From Chloroflexaceae bacterium (GTDB lineage Bacteria; Chloroflexota; Chloroflexia; Chloroflexales; Chloroflexaceae): a DNA stretch of 39,247 nt. The notes under the pieces were generated by a model. It had not been told where the DNA came from and did no database searches. It worked only from the letters and a program-made list of their open reading frames with translations. Below, piece after piece: positions 26,319 to 34,259 of this stretch. Position 1 is the first letter of the stretch, and the number at the start of each line of letters is the position of its first letter. The translations under genes were made by a program, and so were the position numbers. The DNA is taken from contig JAAUSY010000021.1 in assembly GCA_012032475.1 (NCBI GenBank), positions 1 to 39,247 of the forward strand, in the 5' to 3' direction.

Positions 26319-26768
26319 GCTGCTACTGCCTTTTCTTCCGTTTCGTCGTAAGCATCAACGGACAGGAACGTATCCTGTTTCAAAGACTCCGAATATGAAA
26401 CCTACGGAGCGTCGTACGAAAATCCCCGTTGCCATTACCCTCTGACAAACAACAAATGCCTGAGAGCAAAGCCCTCAGTTCCCTTTTGTCTTCCCCGGTA
26501 CCATCCGTGAGCCATGGATGGAGCGTCCATCATGGGGGCGATAGACGCAATTTCCAGGCGGTTGTTGCTACCCCGAACCTTCGACCACCCGCCGGCCACC
26601 CTCCCTGAAGGTAGCATTCCCGCCTTCGGAGTGCTATTGTATCACACGAAGAACATTCCTACAAATCGCATACCTGGGACCAGAGGCCGGTGGCGGAGCG
26701 GTTGCCACCGGCGGCGGGTTGCTTTCGGAGGCAGTCCGGGGTATCATTGCACATTGAGCAATTGAGCA
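26319..26768. other. Hairpin-rich divergent intergenic region (greA / histidine kinase)
   Basis: No gene is supported in these 450 bases. Three hairpins stand out: CTGAG/CTCAG (26460-26478), CCATGGATGGA with TCCATCATGG (26512-26535), and a perfect 9-bp stem GCCGGTGGC/GCCACCGGC (26686-26712). A TGCTATTGT at 26632-26640 and, on the minus strand, TGATACAAT at 26636-26644 could be back-to-back extended -10 boxes. Confidence 0.5.
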
Positions 26769-29141
26769 GTGGAGATCAGTCGAACAGGATGGCGGGACCA
26801 GGGAGGTCGTCCAGTGCCAGAGACCCGACCTTTGAACGGGCGAGGGATACCCCGAACGGATATCTTTTCGAAGCTCCGGCAGCAGGCCGCGCAGCGCGTG
26901 GAGGGTGGTGACCAGGCAGAAAACCTGACGGTGCTCTCGTCTCGCATCGCGGAGGCGCAACAGCTTGCCTGCAAACTACGTGACCGCCTGGATGCGCTGG
27001 AGGACCAGAACGCGAAGCTGGGCGATACCCTGCATGAGCTTGAGCAATCGCGCCGTCGCTACGCCCATCTCTATGACTTCGCCCCGGTCGGATATGTCAC
27101 GACCAGTTCGGAAGACGCTATGCTCGAAGCCAACCTGACCACGGCGGCGCTCTTTGGTATCCCCAGGAGCGAGCTGATTGGCCGAAAGCTGGCTTCGCTC
27201 ATCGTGGGCGAAGAAGAAGACCAGCACATCTATGCGCGCCACCGCCAGAACCTTGCAGCAGCCACCGACGTCCCCACCCGCCAGACGTGCGAGGTGCGGA
27301 TGCGGCACGGAGACGCAGCCTGCTTCTCAGCCCGGCTTGAGAGTAGTGTCGGGTATCACTCGGAACCGCACGCCCCGCAATACTGGACCGTCATCGTTGA
27401 TATCACGCCGGGCCGGCAAGTGGGCGAGCCGCTGCGCGAGCGCGAAACGCTCCGGAAGAGCGAGTCCCGTCTCCGAACCATCATTGAGCATAGTGCCGAT
27501 GCGATTGTCGTAGACTGCGGCGGGATGATACGCTTTGCCAACCCGGCTGCTGAAGCGCTGTTCGGGCGTCCCGCTACCGAACTGGTCAACCACGAACTGG
27601 GCCTTCCCATCATTGTTGGTGGAAAGACCGAAGTTGACGTGCATCGCAAAGATGGCCCGCCCCTGGTGATGGAAATGCGGGCGGTGGAGATGATGTGGGA
27701 GGGGCAGCGCTCCAGCCTGATCACCTTTCGCGATATCACCGCGCACAAGCAGATGGAAGAGGAATTGGAGCGGCGCGTTGATGAGCGCACCAGTATGCTC
27801 CGACACGCGGTCCGTCGGTTGCTCGTTGAGTTGACGGAGCGCGAACAGGTCGAAGGGGCCTTGCGCGAGAGCGAGGAGCATATCCGCAAAATCAATGCGG
27901 TGCTCGAACAGCGCGTGATAGAGCGCACCGCACAGCTTGAAACCAGCAACGCGCAGTTGGAGGAGATGAACCGCAGCCTCCAGTACGGCCACGATTTGCT
28001 GCATACGATCATCAATGGCATCAATGATGGCCTGCTGCTGCTCGATAGCTACGGCTCCGTGCTGGCGGTCAACCAGGCGATGACCCTGCTGCTTGGGTGC
28101 CACCCGGACGAACTGCTCTCCCACCCCTGCCGGAACTCCTGCCGGTTCTGTTTTCAGGGCGGCAAAGAGTCGGTTTCGCTCTTCCCATGTCAGTGGGCCA
28201 TCCAATCGCTGCGCGATGGTCGCCCACGCCAGCGGCGCGAGCGTTTTGTGCGTCTCGATGGAACGACCCGCACGCTGGATATGCGGGCCCTGCCAATAGT
28301 CTATCGGCGCGCATCGGCGGGGGGGAGGCCAGAGGCCGACAAGGTCGTGCTGCATGTGGTGGATGTGACCGAGCCGCTCAAGCTCGAAGCGCTGATGATT
28401 GAAAATGAGCGCCTCAACACGGCCAGAAAGCTGGCGGAGATTGTGGCGCACGAGGTCAACACGCCCCTGCAAATCATTATTTCGCTGCTGGATATCATGC
28501 AGCAGGCGAGCGAGGAAAAGCGGGCGGTCTATCTCGCGCAGGTGGAGAAGGAGATTGAGCGCATCGGGACGATTTTGCACCAGCTTGACGATACCTACCG
28601 CCGGACACCGGACGGCCCGGCCCCCCTGGATGTGAACAGCATCATTCAGCGCGTGCTGATGCTGACCAGCGGGCGGTTGGCGAAACTGGGTATCCATGTG
28701 GAGCAGGATTTGGGCCACCCGCTGCCGAGCATTCTTGGTCATTCCGACGAGCTGATTCAGGTCTTTCTGAACCTGGTGCTCAACGCGATTGAGGCCATGC
28801 CCAACGGGGGGAGCCTCTCGCTCCGAACGGCGATACGGACGGGAGGCTTGTCCGGGGAGCCACAACCGTCGCTGGTGGCAATTGAGATTGCCGATACTGG
28901 CACCGGGATACCTCCCAACATTCAGTCCCACATTTTCGAGCCTTTTTTTACGACCAAAGACCAGGGCACCGGATTGGGGCTTTTTGTGTGTCAGACGATT
29001 ATTCTGCAACATGGGGGGAGGATACGGGTGCGGAGCCAGCCAGGGGACGGGACGACCTTTACCATTTGTCTGCCGCTGCCGGAGGCCAGTGATACGAGCG
29101 ATACGAGCGATACGAGTGATACCAGCGACGACCTGCGGTGA
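26769..29141 (+). CDS. Multi-PAS sensor histidine kinase
   Basis: The protein has about 790 residues from a GTG at 26769; the exact start is uncertain. A coiled-coil (about 45-95) precedes PAS1 (about 98-215), PAS2 (about 232-340) and, after a second coiled-coil, PAS3 (about 406-535). The HisKA dimerisation domain has the phosphoacceptor motif AHEVNTPLQ (H561). The ATPase has an N-box (NLVLNAIEAMP), G1 (DTGTGIP), F-box (FEPFFTTK) and G2 (GTGLGLF). No transmembrane helix is seen, so it is cytoplasmic. PAS3 contains four spaced cysteines (C454, C458, C461, C474) that could bind metal or act as redox sensors. The response regulator gene starts 15 bp downstream, so the pair is a probable two-component system. 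The C-terminus ends in DTS repeats. Confidence 0.9.
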   Translation: MEISRTGWRDQGGRPVPETRPLNGRGIPRTDIFSKLRQQAAQRVEGGDQAENLTVLSSRIAEAQQLACKLRDRLDALEDQNAKLGDTLHELEQSRRRYAHLYDFAPVGYVTTSSEDAMLEANLTTAALFGIPRSELIGRKLASLIVGEEEDQHIYARHRQNLAAATDVPTRQTCEVRMRHGDAACFSARLESSVGYHSEPHAPQYWTVIVDITPGRQVGEPLRERETLRKSESRLRTIIEHSADAIVVDCGGMIRFANPAAEALFGRPATELVNHELGLPIIVGGKTEVDVHRKDGPPLVMEMRAVEMMWEGQRSSLITFRDITAHKQMEEELERRVDERTSMLRHAVRRLLVELTEREQVEGALRESEEHIRKINAVLEQRVIERTAQLETSNAQLEEMNRSLQYGHDLLHTIINGINDGLLLLDSYGSVLAVNQAMTLLLGCHPDELLSHPCRNSCRFCFQGGKESVSLFPCQWAIQSLRDGRPRQRRERFVRLDGTTRTLDMRALPIVYRRASAGGRPEADKVVLHVVDVTEPLKLEALMIENERLNTARKLAEIVAHEVNTPLQIIISLLDIMQQASEEKRAVYLAQVEKEIERIGTILHQLDDTYRRTPDGPAPLDVNSIIQRVLMLTSGRLAKLGIHVEQDLGHPLPSILGHSDELIQVFLNLVLNAIEAMPNGGSLSLRTAIRTGGLSGEPQPSLVAIEIADTGTGIPPNIQSHIFEPFFTTKDQGTGLGLFVCQTIILQHGGRIRVRSQPGDGTTFTICLPLPEASDTSDTSDTSDTSDDLR
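29091..29126 (+). repeat. 9-bp tandem repeat at the kinase C-terminus
   Basis: Four copies of GATACGAGC (the last two with one change each) encode D-T-S-D-T-S-D-T-S-D-T-S just before the stop. Confidence 0.8.
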
Positions 29142-29156
29142 GAAGGAGATCCGGCG

Positions 29157-30044
29157 ATGATGCCTCCCCACATTCTGGTGGTCGAGGATGATGACACCTT
29201 GCGGGATATCATTGCCCAGACGATGCACGAAGCTGGCTACCGGGTCAGTCAGGCTTCCCACGGTGAGCACGCGATGAGGTTGCTCACCCAGGCGGTTGCT
29301 TCTCACCAGGCGTTCGACGTGATTATCACCGATATTGTCATGGGCAGCATTGACGGGGTGGAGGTGACGAACTTTGCCCGAAGCCTGCCCCACCCGCCCG
29401 AAGTCATTCTGCTGACCGGCCATGGTTCGCTCGAAACGGCAATGGCCGCGGTGCGGGCCGGGGCGTTCGATTATCTGCTCAAGCCCTGCCGCAATGCCCA
29501 CCTGCGCGAACGGGTGGTAGCCGCCCTGGAACGACGCCACGCCTGGCTTCGCAAGGAAGAAGAGTCGCAGGCCTGGCAAACCGTGGCAACCGCCTTTTCG
29601 CAGGTGCAGGCGCAGCGTGATGCTTCTGGTCGGGAAGGGAAGGAGCCGCCGGATGCATCGGGCGCGGAGCCATCCCCGTCCCGGTCCCCGTCTCCGCCGT
29701 CGTCCGACCAACCCCCTCCCGCCGTACCACCCCTCCCATCAACCGGTCGTTTGCAGGTGGGCGCACTCTCGATTGACCCCGGTCGCCACGAAGTCTGGTT
29801 TGACGACCAACCCCTGCATGTCACCCGCACCGAATATGCCATCCTGACCTACCTGATTCGGCAGACCGGGCGCGTTGCCGTGTTCAGCGACATTGTTCGC
29901 TGCACCCATGGCTACGAGCTAGCGGAGGGTGAGGCGCGGGAACTGATACGACAGCATATCCGCAACCTGCGCAAGAAGATAGACCGTCGCTATATCGTCA
30001 GCGTTTATGGGGTCGGGTATATGCTGGTTGACCCCGGCGAATAG
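29157..30044 (+). CDS. OmpR/PhoB-type response regulator
   Basis: The protein has 295 residues. The receiver domain (about 4-125) has the acidic pair VEDDD, the phosphoacceptor in VIITDIVMG (D59), the LLTGHG threonine and the lysine in DYLLKP. A long Pro/Ser-rich linker (about 160-200) leads to a winged-helix DNA-binding domain (about 200-292) with LTYLIRQTGRV, RQHIRNLRKKID and SVYGVGYML. Phosphorylation by the upstream PAS kinase is expected, because the genes are 15 bp apart. AAGGAG lies 8 bases before the first of two ATGs. OmpR-type regulators bind direct repeats with 11-bp spacing; such a set lies at 32157-32183. Confidence 0.93.
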   Translation: MMPPHILVVEDDDTLRDIIAQTMHEAGYRVSQASHGEHAMRLLTQAVASHQAFDVIITDIVMGSIDGVEVTNFARSLPHPPEVILLTGHGSLETAMAAVRAGAFDYLLKPCRNAHLRERVVAALERRHAWLRKEEESQAWQTVATAFSQVQAQRDASGREGKEPPDASGAEPSPSRSPSPPSSDQPPPAVPPLPSTGRLQVGALSIDPGRHEVWFDDQPLHVTRTEYAILTYLIRQTGRVAVFSDIVRCTHGYELAEGEARELIRQHIRNLRKKIDRRYIVSVYGVGYMLVDPGE

Positions 30045-30491
30045 CTCCGGAGGTCCCACTTCATTGGTCTCTTCCATCCCCTTTTACCCCTTTTTTACCC
30101 GTTCCCTTCTGGCTCTTTCTCAAGTATCATCAGGGGCAAGAAGAAATGACTGTTGAGGGGATGGATAGCGATAACGATGAAGACAACGGATGTCTGAAAT
30201 CAAAGAACCTTCGTTCAGTCGCACGGGCCGCTGGTTCCTGTTTCCATACCAACAACGAAGTTGGGGAGACGATGATACCGGGCAGGGTTGCCGGTCCATG
30301 ACCACTGATGATGCTCCCAGGCAGAGTGGCCTGGGGGGGGCCTCTTCCGGGAGGGCAGGGTAGGCGGACAACCCGGCCAACCGCAACGAACTTACACCCC
30401 GGTGGGTGTTGCAGGAACAGGCGGCCCTTCCTTCTTCTTTCGGTCGGAACGAGGCCCGGAAGGGGTCTCGCTGGAATCAGGAGGTCGGGGA
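30045..30491. other. Intergenic region between response regulator and PAS protein
   Basis: No convincing gene lies in these 447 bases. A 51-codon ORF at 30146-30301 has no good ribosome binding site and no recognisable product. A hairpin with stem ACACCC/GGGTGT lies at about 30395-30410, possibly in the leader of the PAS gene. Pyrimidine-rich DNA covers 30075-30120. Confidence 0.5.
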
Positions 30492-31904
30492 ATGACCACA
30501 ATCCACGATGGGGGACCACCGGGTGCCCATGATGGACCAAACGAACAGGCCCCAGGACCAGGCGACCGGCAGCAACCTGTTCTGGCGGCCCCCCTCCAGC
30601 CTGCTGGTGCGGAGTTTCGGGCTGCCCCCGATGGGCGCTTGCTGGAAGTCAGCCCTGCTCTGGCCCGGATGCTCCGCTACGAATCTCCCGCTCGTTTGCT
30701 CACGGCCCGCAAGAGCATCGTCCAGCATTTTTCTGGTGAGCCTGGGTGGTGGGATGAAATCATCTGCATCATGCTGGCAAACCACGATAGCCTGTCTTTT
30801 GAAACGCACTGCTGGCGACAGGATGGCAGCCTGATGGCGGCCCACCTCCATATCCGCATCCTCCGCGACGAGGCCGGACGGGTTCATGCCATTGAGGGTT
30901 CTATCGGGGACCTGACCCGCCAGCGGTGGGGTGAAACTCCCCACACCCTGGCGATGCTCGAAACGATTTCGGACTATGTTGTCACCACGGACCTGTATGG
31001 GCAGGTACAGTTTGGCAACCAGGCGGTCCGCCGGCTGCTGGCTCCCGTCGCAGGCAGAGACGGCTTATCTGCGGTCAATCTCTTCGACCTTCACCCTGTT
31101 CAGGTCAATGAGCAGATCATGTGCGAGGGGATGATTTCCGCTGTGTGCCGTGGCTTCTGGAGCGGCGAAACAACGATGCTCCGCTGCGATGGGTCCGAAG
31201 TTCCGGTCTGGCAGATATTGCTGGCCCACACGGCTCCCGATGGCAAGGTTGAGGGGTTTTCAATGATTGCCCGCGATATCAGCGGGCAAAAGCGGATTGA
31301 AGCCGCGGGGCACCGGCTCAGGCAGGAGATTGAACAGCGCATCGCAGCGTATGGGAATCGTCCCAGGGCTATCAGTGTGGGCGAACGGGTTGACCCCTGC
31401 CTGGGACCGGGCCGGTGGGTCGAAGCCGCGCTTGCGGCGGTCGCCTTTGCCGCTCCTCCCGCGGCTCAAGCTCCGCTGCCGGAGCACCTGCCCGTGGGGG
31501 GCTATGTGGCGCGATATGACGGGGAGGCGCTCAGGATGCTTTCGGTTGGTCCTCAGTTTGAGCCAATGTTCGGTTTCTCGCCCGATGCCTGGACCTCGAA
31601 CCCGGATTTCTGGAGCCGTCTGGTGGGTCCGGGCGACCGCGGACGGGTTGTCGCAATGTATGGGAGGGGGATTGCTCGCGCTCAGCCTTTCAGCATCGAA
31701 TACCGTATCCTGGCGCGGGGCCGCCGGGTGGTCTGGGTGCGCGATGAGGTGGTGCCCCTTCCGACGACAACCGACCAGCCGCGCTGCGTCTATGGCGTGA
31801 TGATGGATGTGACCGAGCGCAAGCGGGCCGAAAGTGAATTGCAAACCCTGTTGCCCATGCTCAGGGCCGCCCGGATGCCTCCCTCCCAGGCGCGTCATGC
31901 CTGA
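30492..31904 (+). CDS. PAS-domain protein without an output domain
   Basis: The protein has 470 residues. The start at 30492 has an excellent ribosome binding site (AGGAGGT, 6-base spacing). Three PAS domains can be seen: about 38-145 (DGRLLEVSPALARMLRYES), 155-275 (ISDYVVTTDLYGQVQFGNQAVRRLL) and 338-450 (FEPMFGFSPDAW, then VMMDVTERKRAE). After PAS3 only about 20 residues remain, with no HisKA, ATPase, GGDEF or DNA-binding domain. No transmembrane helix is present. The gene follows the PAS kinase/regulator pair on the same strand, so it may be an accessory sensor that feeds that kinase by heteromeric PAS contact (inference). A terminator follows at 32193-32214. Confidence 0.8.
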   Translation: MTTIHDGGPPGAHDGPNEQAPGPGDRQQPVLAAPLQPAGAEFRAAPDGRLLEVSPALARMLRYESPARLLTARKSIVQHFSGEPGWWDEIICIMLANHDSLSFETHCWRQDGSLMAAHLHIRILRDEAGRVHAIEGSIGDLTRQRWGETPHTLAMLETISDYVVTTDLYGQVQFGNQAVRRLLAPVAGRDGLSAVNLFDLHPVQVNEQIMCEGMISAVCRGFWSGETTMLRCDGSEVPVWQILLAHTAPDGKVEGFSMIARDISGQKRIEAAGHRLRQEIEQRIAAYGNRPRAISVGERVDPCLGPGRWVEAALAAVAFAAPPAAQAPLPEHLPVGGYVARYDGEALRMLSVGPQFEPMFGFSPDAWTSNPDFWSRLVGPGDRGRVVAMYGRGIARAQPFSIEYRILARGRRVVWVRDEVVPLPTTTDQPRCVYGVMMDVTERKRAESELQTLLPMLRAARMPPSQARHA

Positions 31905-32044
31905 TGTGATGTATGGGGCGCAACCGGCGAAGAACCGGGAGGGGTACAGCACCCTGCTGCACCCCTGGGCATCCTCAACGAGCCATTGCAGAAGCTCGAA
32001 AACCGCACTTGTCACAGAAAACGGAGAAGGAGTAGGAACATGGT

Positions 32045-32072
32045 CCAGGCACCTCACCATTGAGATGCCTGG
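32045..32072. terminator. Hairpin at the moeA 3' end
   Basis: CCAGGCA (32045-32051) and TGCCTGG (32066-32072) form a perfect 7-bp stem, extended by CTCA/TGAG across a mismatch. The moeA stop codon lies inside. Neither strand has a U-tract, so termination is uncertain. Confidence 0.4.
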
Positions 32073-33337
32073 CCGGGGGTCTTCCAGTTCAACGCTCGTG
32101 GGAACGGAATCCCCACGACTATCCCGAACAGGCGTCTCTGACTGTCCTTACGTTGTGTAACCCAAGTGTAACTCACATGTAACTGTTTATCCATCCCCCC
32201 GGCGGGGATTTTTTCCATGGCAGCCTGAGACTTTGCCGAACTGGTGGTGGGATGCGTTGACTGGAGCGTCCCAATCAGCAGGGCGTCCAGTTCTTCGCCA
32301 GGGGCATAGACGTGGTCTGTGGCTGGCCCGATCAGCAGCGCGTTGGCTCCTCGCAGTGAGAGCAGGCGACTGCTGGTCTGGGGACCCGTGCTGCGGGCCG
32401 TCAGCCGCCCGTTGTGCCACTCGACCACCGCCCGGTGGTAGGATAGCCGGTCGGGCACCGATGGGAAAGGCTCATCCAGCACCACCCGGACCCGTGGTCG
32501 GCCCGGGGCCGTATCGCCCTGGAGCTGGCGAAGGAGCGGGCGCACCAGGACCTCGAAGGCAACGAGCGCCGAAACAGGTTTGCCCGGCAGGCCGAAGACG
32601 AGTCGACCATGGACCGTTGCAAAGGTCGTTGACTGGCCGGGCTTCATCTGCACCCGCCCGAAGTGGATGGTCCCGTGTTCTGCCAACAGGGGCCTGACCA
32701 GGTCGCGAACGCCCACCGAAACTCCACCGCTGCTGACCACGATATCGGCGCGTGAGAGCGCCCGGACCAGCGCCTCTCGCTGCACTCGCTCGTCGTCGTG
32801 GACTATGTCCAGCGAAATGGCCTGCCCCCCCGCTTCGTGGACGGCTGCGAGCAGCGCGTATCGGTTGCTGTCGCGCCGGCGGCCGGGTTGGCGCGGCATC
32901 CCTGGCTCGACCAGTTCGCTGCCGTTGGAAAAGACCGCCACCCGCGGGCGGCGATAGACGTGGATGCAGGTTCGCCCGATGGTTGCCAGCAGACCGATTT
33001 CCACGGCTCCCAGGGGCGTCCCCACCGTCAGCAGGCATTCACCGGGGGCAATATCCTCGCCCACGGTTCGCAGGGCACAGCCATCCATCGTGGCCGTGAG
33101 ACTATCGGGGACTGGCTCGTCGGCGTAGATAGTCTCGGCCAGAACCCGCCCGTAGGCCTCGGTAAAACCGATAACCTCGATACCTGGGGGAGAAGATTGG
33201 GTCAGGATGAGGTGTCGGGCTTCGTCAACGGATACGGATGGGTAGGGAGATTCATGGGGCAGGCTCGTCAGATTGCTGGTTGCTGTTGTCGTTGTCGTTG
33301 TAGGACCATTCACTTGTTCCATCGCTCCAGTGCTCAC
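32054..33337 (-). CDS. moeA: MoeA-like molybdopterin molybdenumtransferase lacking domain II
   Basis: The frame encodes 427 residues. MoeA inserts molybdate into adenylylated molybdopterin. The N-terminal part has EAYGRVLAETIYADEPVPDSLTATMDGCALR, then passes straight to TVGEDIAPGECLL. In normal MoeA about 80 residues (domain II) separate MDGxAxR from the GED motif, so that domain is cleanly missing. The catalytic fold remains: FSNGSELVEPG, DSNRYALL, VVSSGGVSVGVRD. The usual GLPGNPVS reads GLPGKPVS. The last ~65 residues after ELDALLIG are atypical and run over a terminator, so the true end may be near 32190 with a small frameshift. The start (GTG 33337 or ATG 33322) overlaps the moaD-moaE gene by about 70-85 bp. 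Confidence 0.78.
   Translation of the reverse strand: MSTGAMEQVNGPTTTTTTATSNLTSLPHESPYPSVSVDEARHLILTQSSPPGIEVIGFTEAYGRVLAETIYADEPVPDSLTATMDGCALRTVGEDIAPGECLLTVGTPLGAVEIGLLATIGRTCIHVYRRPRVAVFSNGSELVEPGMPRQPGRRRDSNRYALLAAVHEAGGQAISLDIVHDDERVQREALVRALSRADIVVSSGGVSVGVRDLVRPLLAEHGTIHFGRVQMKPGQSTTFATVHGRLVFGLPGKPVSALVAFEVLVRPLLRQLQGDTAPGRPRVRVVLDEPFPSVPDRLSYHRAVVEWHNGRLTARSTGPQTSSRLLSLRGANALLIGPATDHVYAPGEELDALLIGTLQSTHPTTSSAKSQAAMEKIPAGGMDKQLHVSYTWVTQRKDSQRRLFGIVVGIPFPRALNWKTPGQASQW
32157..32183. promoter_or_regulatory. Three GTAAC direct repeats with 11-bp spacing
   Basis: GTAAC occurs at 32157-32161, 32168-32172 and 32179-32183, within TGTGTAAC, AGTGTAAC and CATGTAAC. Exact 11-bp periodicity puts all three on one face of the helix, the arrangement used by OmpR/PhoB-type regulators. 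An OmpR-type regulator is encoded 2 kb away. Confidence 0.4.
32193..32214 (+). terminator. Intrinsic terminator of the PAS gene
   Basis: ATCCCC (32193-32198) pairs with GGGGAT (32204-32209) around a 5-base loop, followed by six T. It lies inside the long C-terminal extension of the antisense moeA frame, which suggests that moeA really ends upstream of it. Confidence 0.75.
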
Positions 33338-33998
33338 GTTTCCAGATGGGGACGACCTCTTTGATACGGTTCATCAGGTGGGCAGCGGCGGCAAAAGCAG
33401 GTTGGCGGTGAGGCGCAGCCACTACCACCACCACGGCGGTTTCCCCAACTTCGACCCGTCCGGTGCGGTGGTGGATGGCGACCCGCCCGATATCCCACCG
33501 GGTACGGGCTTCTTCGGCAAGCCGGGCCAGGACGTTCACCACCATTTCGCGGTAGGCTTCGTAGGCGAGGAACGCTGTTGCCCGACCGTGATGATGGTCG
33601 CGGGCAACTCCGGCGAAGGTGACAACCGCGCCGTCGCCCGTCGTCTGGACCCACTGCATCAGGGGCACGGGGTTGAGGGGCAAATCGGTCACCACAAAGG
33701 GGGCAACCTCGTGCGCCGGTTCCCGACCGGCGGCGGGGGAGGGTTGGTCGGTGCCGCCACTGACGGGGGGGATATAGGCAACCTCATCGTTGTCGCGGAG
33801 TTCGGTTGCGAGGTCTTGAAATTCCTCGTTGATAGCACACCGGACGGTACCACGACCGGCCCCCAGGGGGGGATAGTCGGCCACGAGCCGCGCCCACAGC
33901 GCCTCGGCGGTGGTGCCGGGCGCCAGGTCAAAGACCAGGCTGGAGGCTCCGACGATGTCACGGTGACCAGCAAACAAACGGACCCGTAGGTGTATCAT
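33252..33998 (-). CDS. MoaD-MoaE fusion (molybdopterin synthase)
   Basis: The protein has 248 residues from the ATG at 33998. Residues 1-82 are MoaD, a ubiquitin-like sulfur carrier ending YIPPVSGG with the Gly-Gly at 81-82. A short Pro-rich linker leads to MoaE (about 97-235), with AVVTFAGVARDHHHGR, LAYEAYREM and the catalytic lysine region RIKEVVPIWKREHW. Molybdopterin synthase moves sulfur from the MoaD thiocarboxylate to cPMP. In a fusion the Gly-Gly is blocked until cleavage; the M. tuberculosis fusion MoaX is known to be cut after its Gly-Gly, and the same is inferred here. A minus-strand TGGTATACT promoter lies about 35 bases upstream. moeA overlaps its 3' end. Confidence 0.9.
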   Translation of the reverse strand: MIHLRVRLFAGHRDIVGASSLVFDLAPGTTAEALWARLVADYPPLGAGRGTVRCAINEEFQDLATELRDNDEVAYIPPVSGGTDQPSPAAGREPAHEVAPFVVTDLPLNPVPLMQWVQTTGDGAVVTFAGVARDHHHGRATAFLAYEAYREMVVNVLARLAEEARTRWDIGRVAIHHRTGRVEVGETAVVVVVAAPHRQPAFAAAAHLMNRIKEVVPIWKREHWSDGTSEWSYNDNDNSNQQSDEPAP

Positions 33999-34037
33999 GC
34001 CTCTGCTATCTTTTCTTTCCCTGCGCGCCTTCCGCAT

Positions 34038-34046
34038 AGTATACCA
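34038..34046 (-). promoter_or_regulatory. Extended -10 promoter of moaD-moaE
   Basis: Minus-strand TGGTATACT, identical to the trpB element, about 40 bases before the ATG. No clear -35 box. Confidence 0.5.
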
Positions 34047-34115
34047 TGTTTCCCCCGGTGCACAACCCAACCCGTCATCAGCGCCGCACTTCGGCGGGTC
34101 TTGCATCACCGCTAT

Positions 34116-34144
34116 TTGACATCCACATACGCCTGTGCTATGCT
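34116..34144 (+). promoter_or_regulatory. Promoter of short transcription unit upstream of hpf
   Basis: Consensus TTGACA (34116-34121), a 17-base spacer and TATGCT (34139-34144) preceded by TGC. The predicted transcript start falls at about 34151, where a 6-bp stem-loop begins (GTAATC 34151-34156, GATTAC 34163-34168). Confidence 0.75.
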
Positions 34145-34198
34145 AGAGGTGTAATCATTGAGGATTACGACCTGTATTATCAGGAAGGCGGCAAAACG

Positions 34199-34252
34199 AT
34201 GAAGAAACGGTTGGTGTGCATGGTTTCAAAGGTTGCCGCTGTGTGTGAATAA
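34199..34252 (+). CDS. 17-residue ORF, candidate leader peptide or small protein
   Basis: The ORF encodes MKKRLVCMVSKVAAVCE and ends in TAA at 34250-34252. AGGAAGG (34182-34188) lies 10 bases before the ATG. It sits alone in a unit with its own promoter (34116-34144), a 5' stem-loop and a strong intrinsic terminator starting 8 bases after the stop. The peptide has a basic start and a hydrophobic rest with two cysteines. No single amino acid is repeated in a way that points to classic amino-acid attenuation, though valine occurs four times. hpf begins 160 bp downstream on the same strand. It could be a leader that controls read-through into hpf, a functional micro-protein, or an ORF inside a small RNA. 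The family is not recognised. Confidence 0.5.
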   Translation: MKKRLVCMVSKVAAVCE

Positions 34253-34259
34253 AAGATAC

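Noticed and set aside
26435-26617. 60-codon minus-strand ORF in the greA-kinase gap
   Set aside because: It runs through two hairpins, has no clear ribosome binding site and no recognisable product.
26686-26760. tRNA-like segment with a GGCGGAGCGGTT stretch
   Set aside because: The bases form one long hairpin; no T-loop, anticodon stem or acceptor pairing can be built.
27327-29711. 794-codon minus-strand ORF opposite the kinase and regulator
   Set aside because: The plus strand has full kinase and response regulator motifs; the minus product has no recognisable domain.
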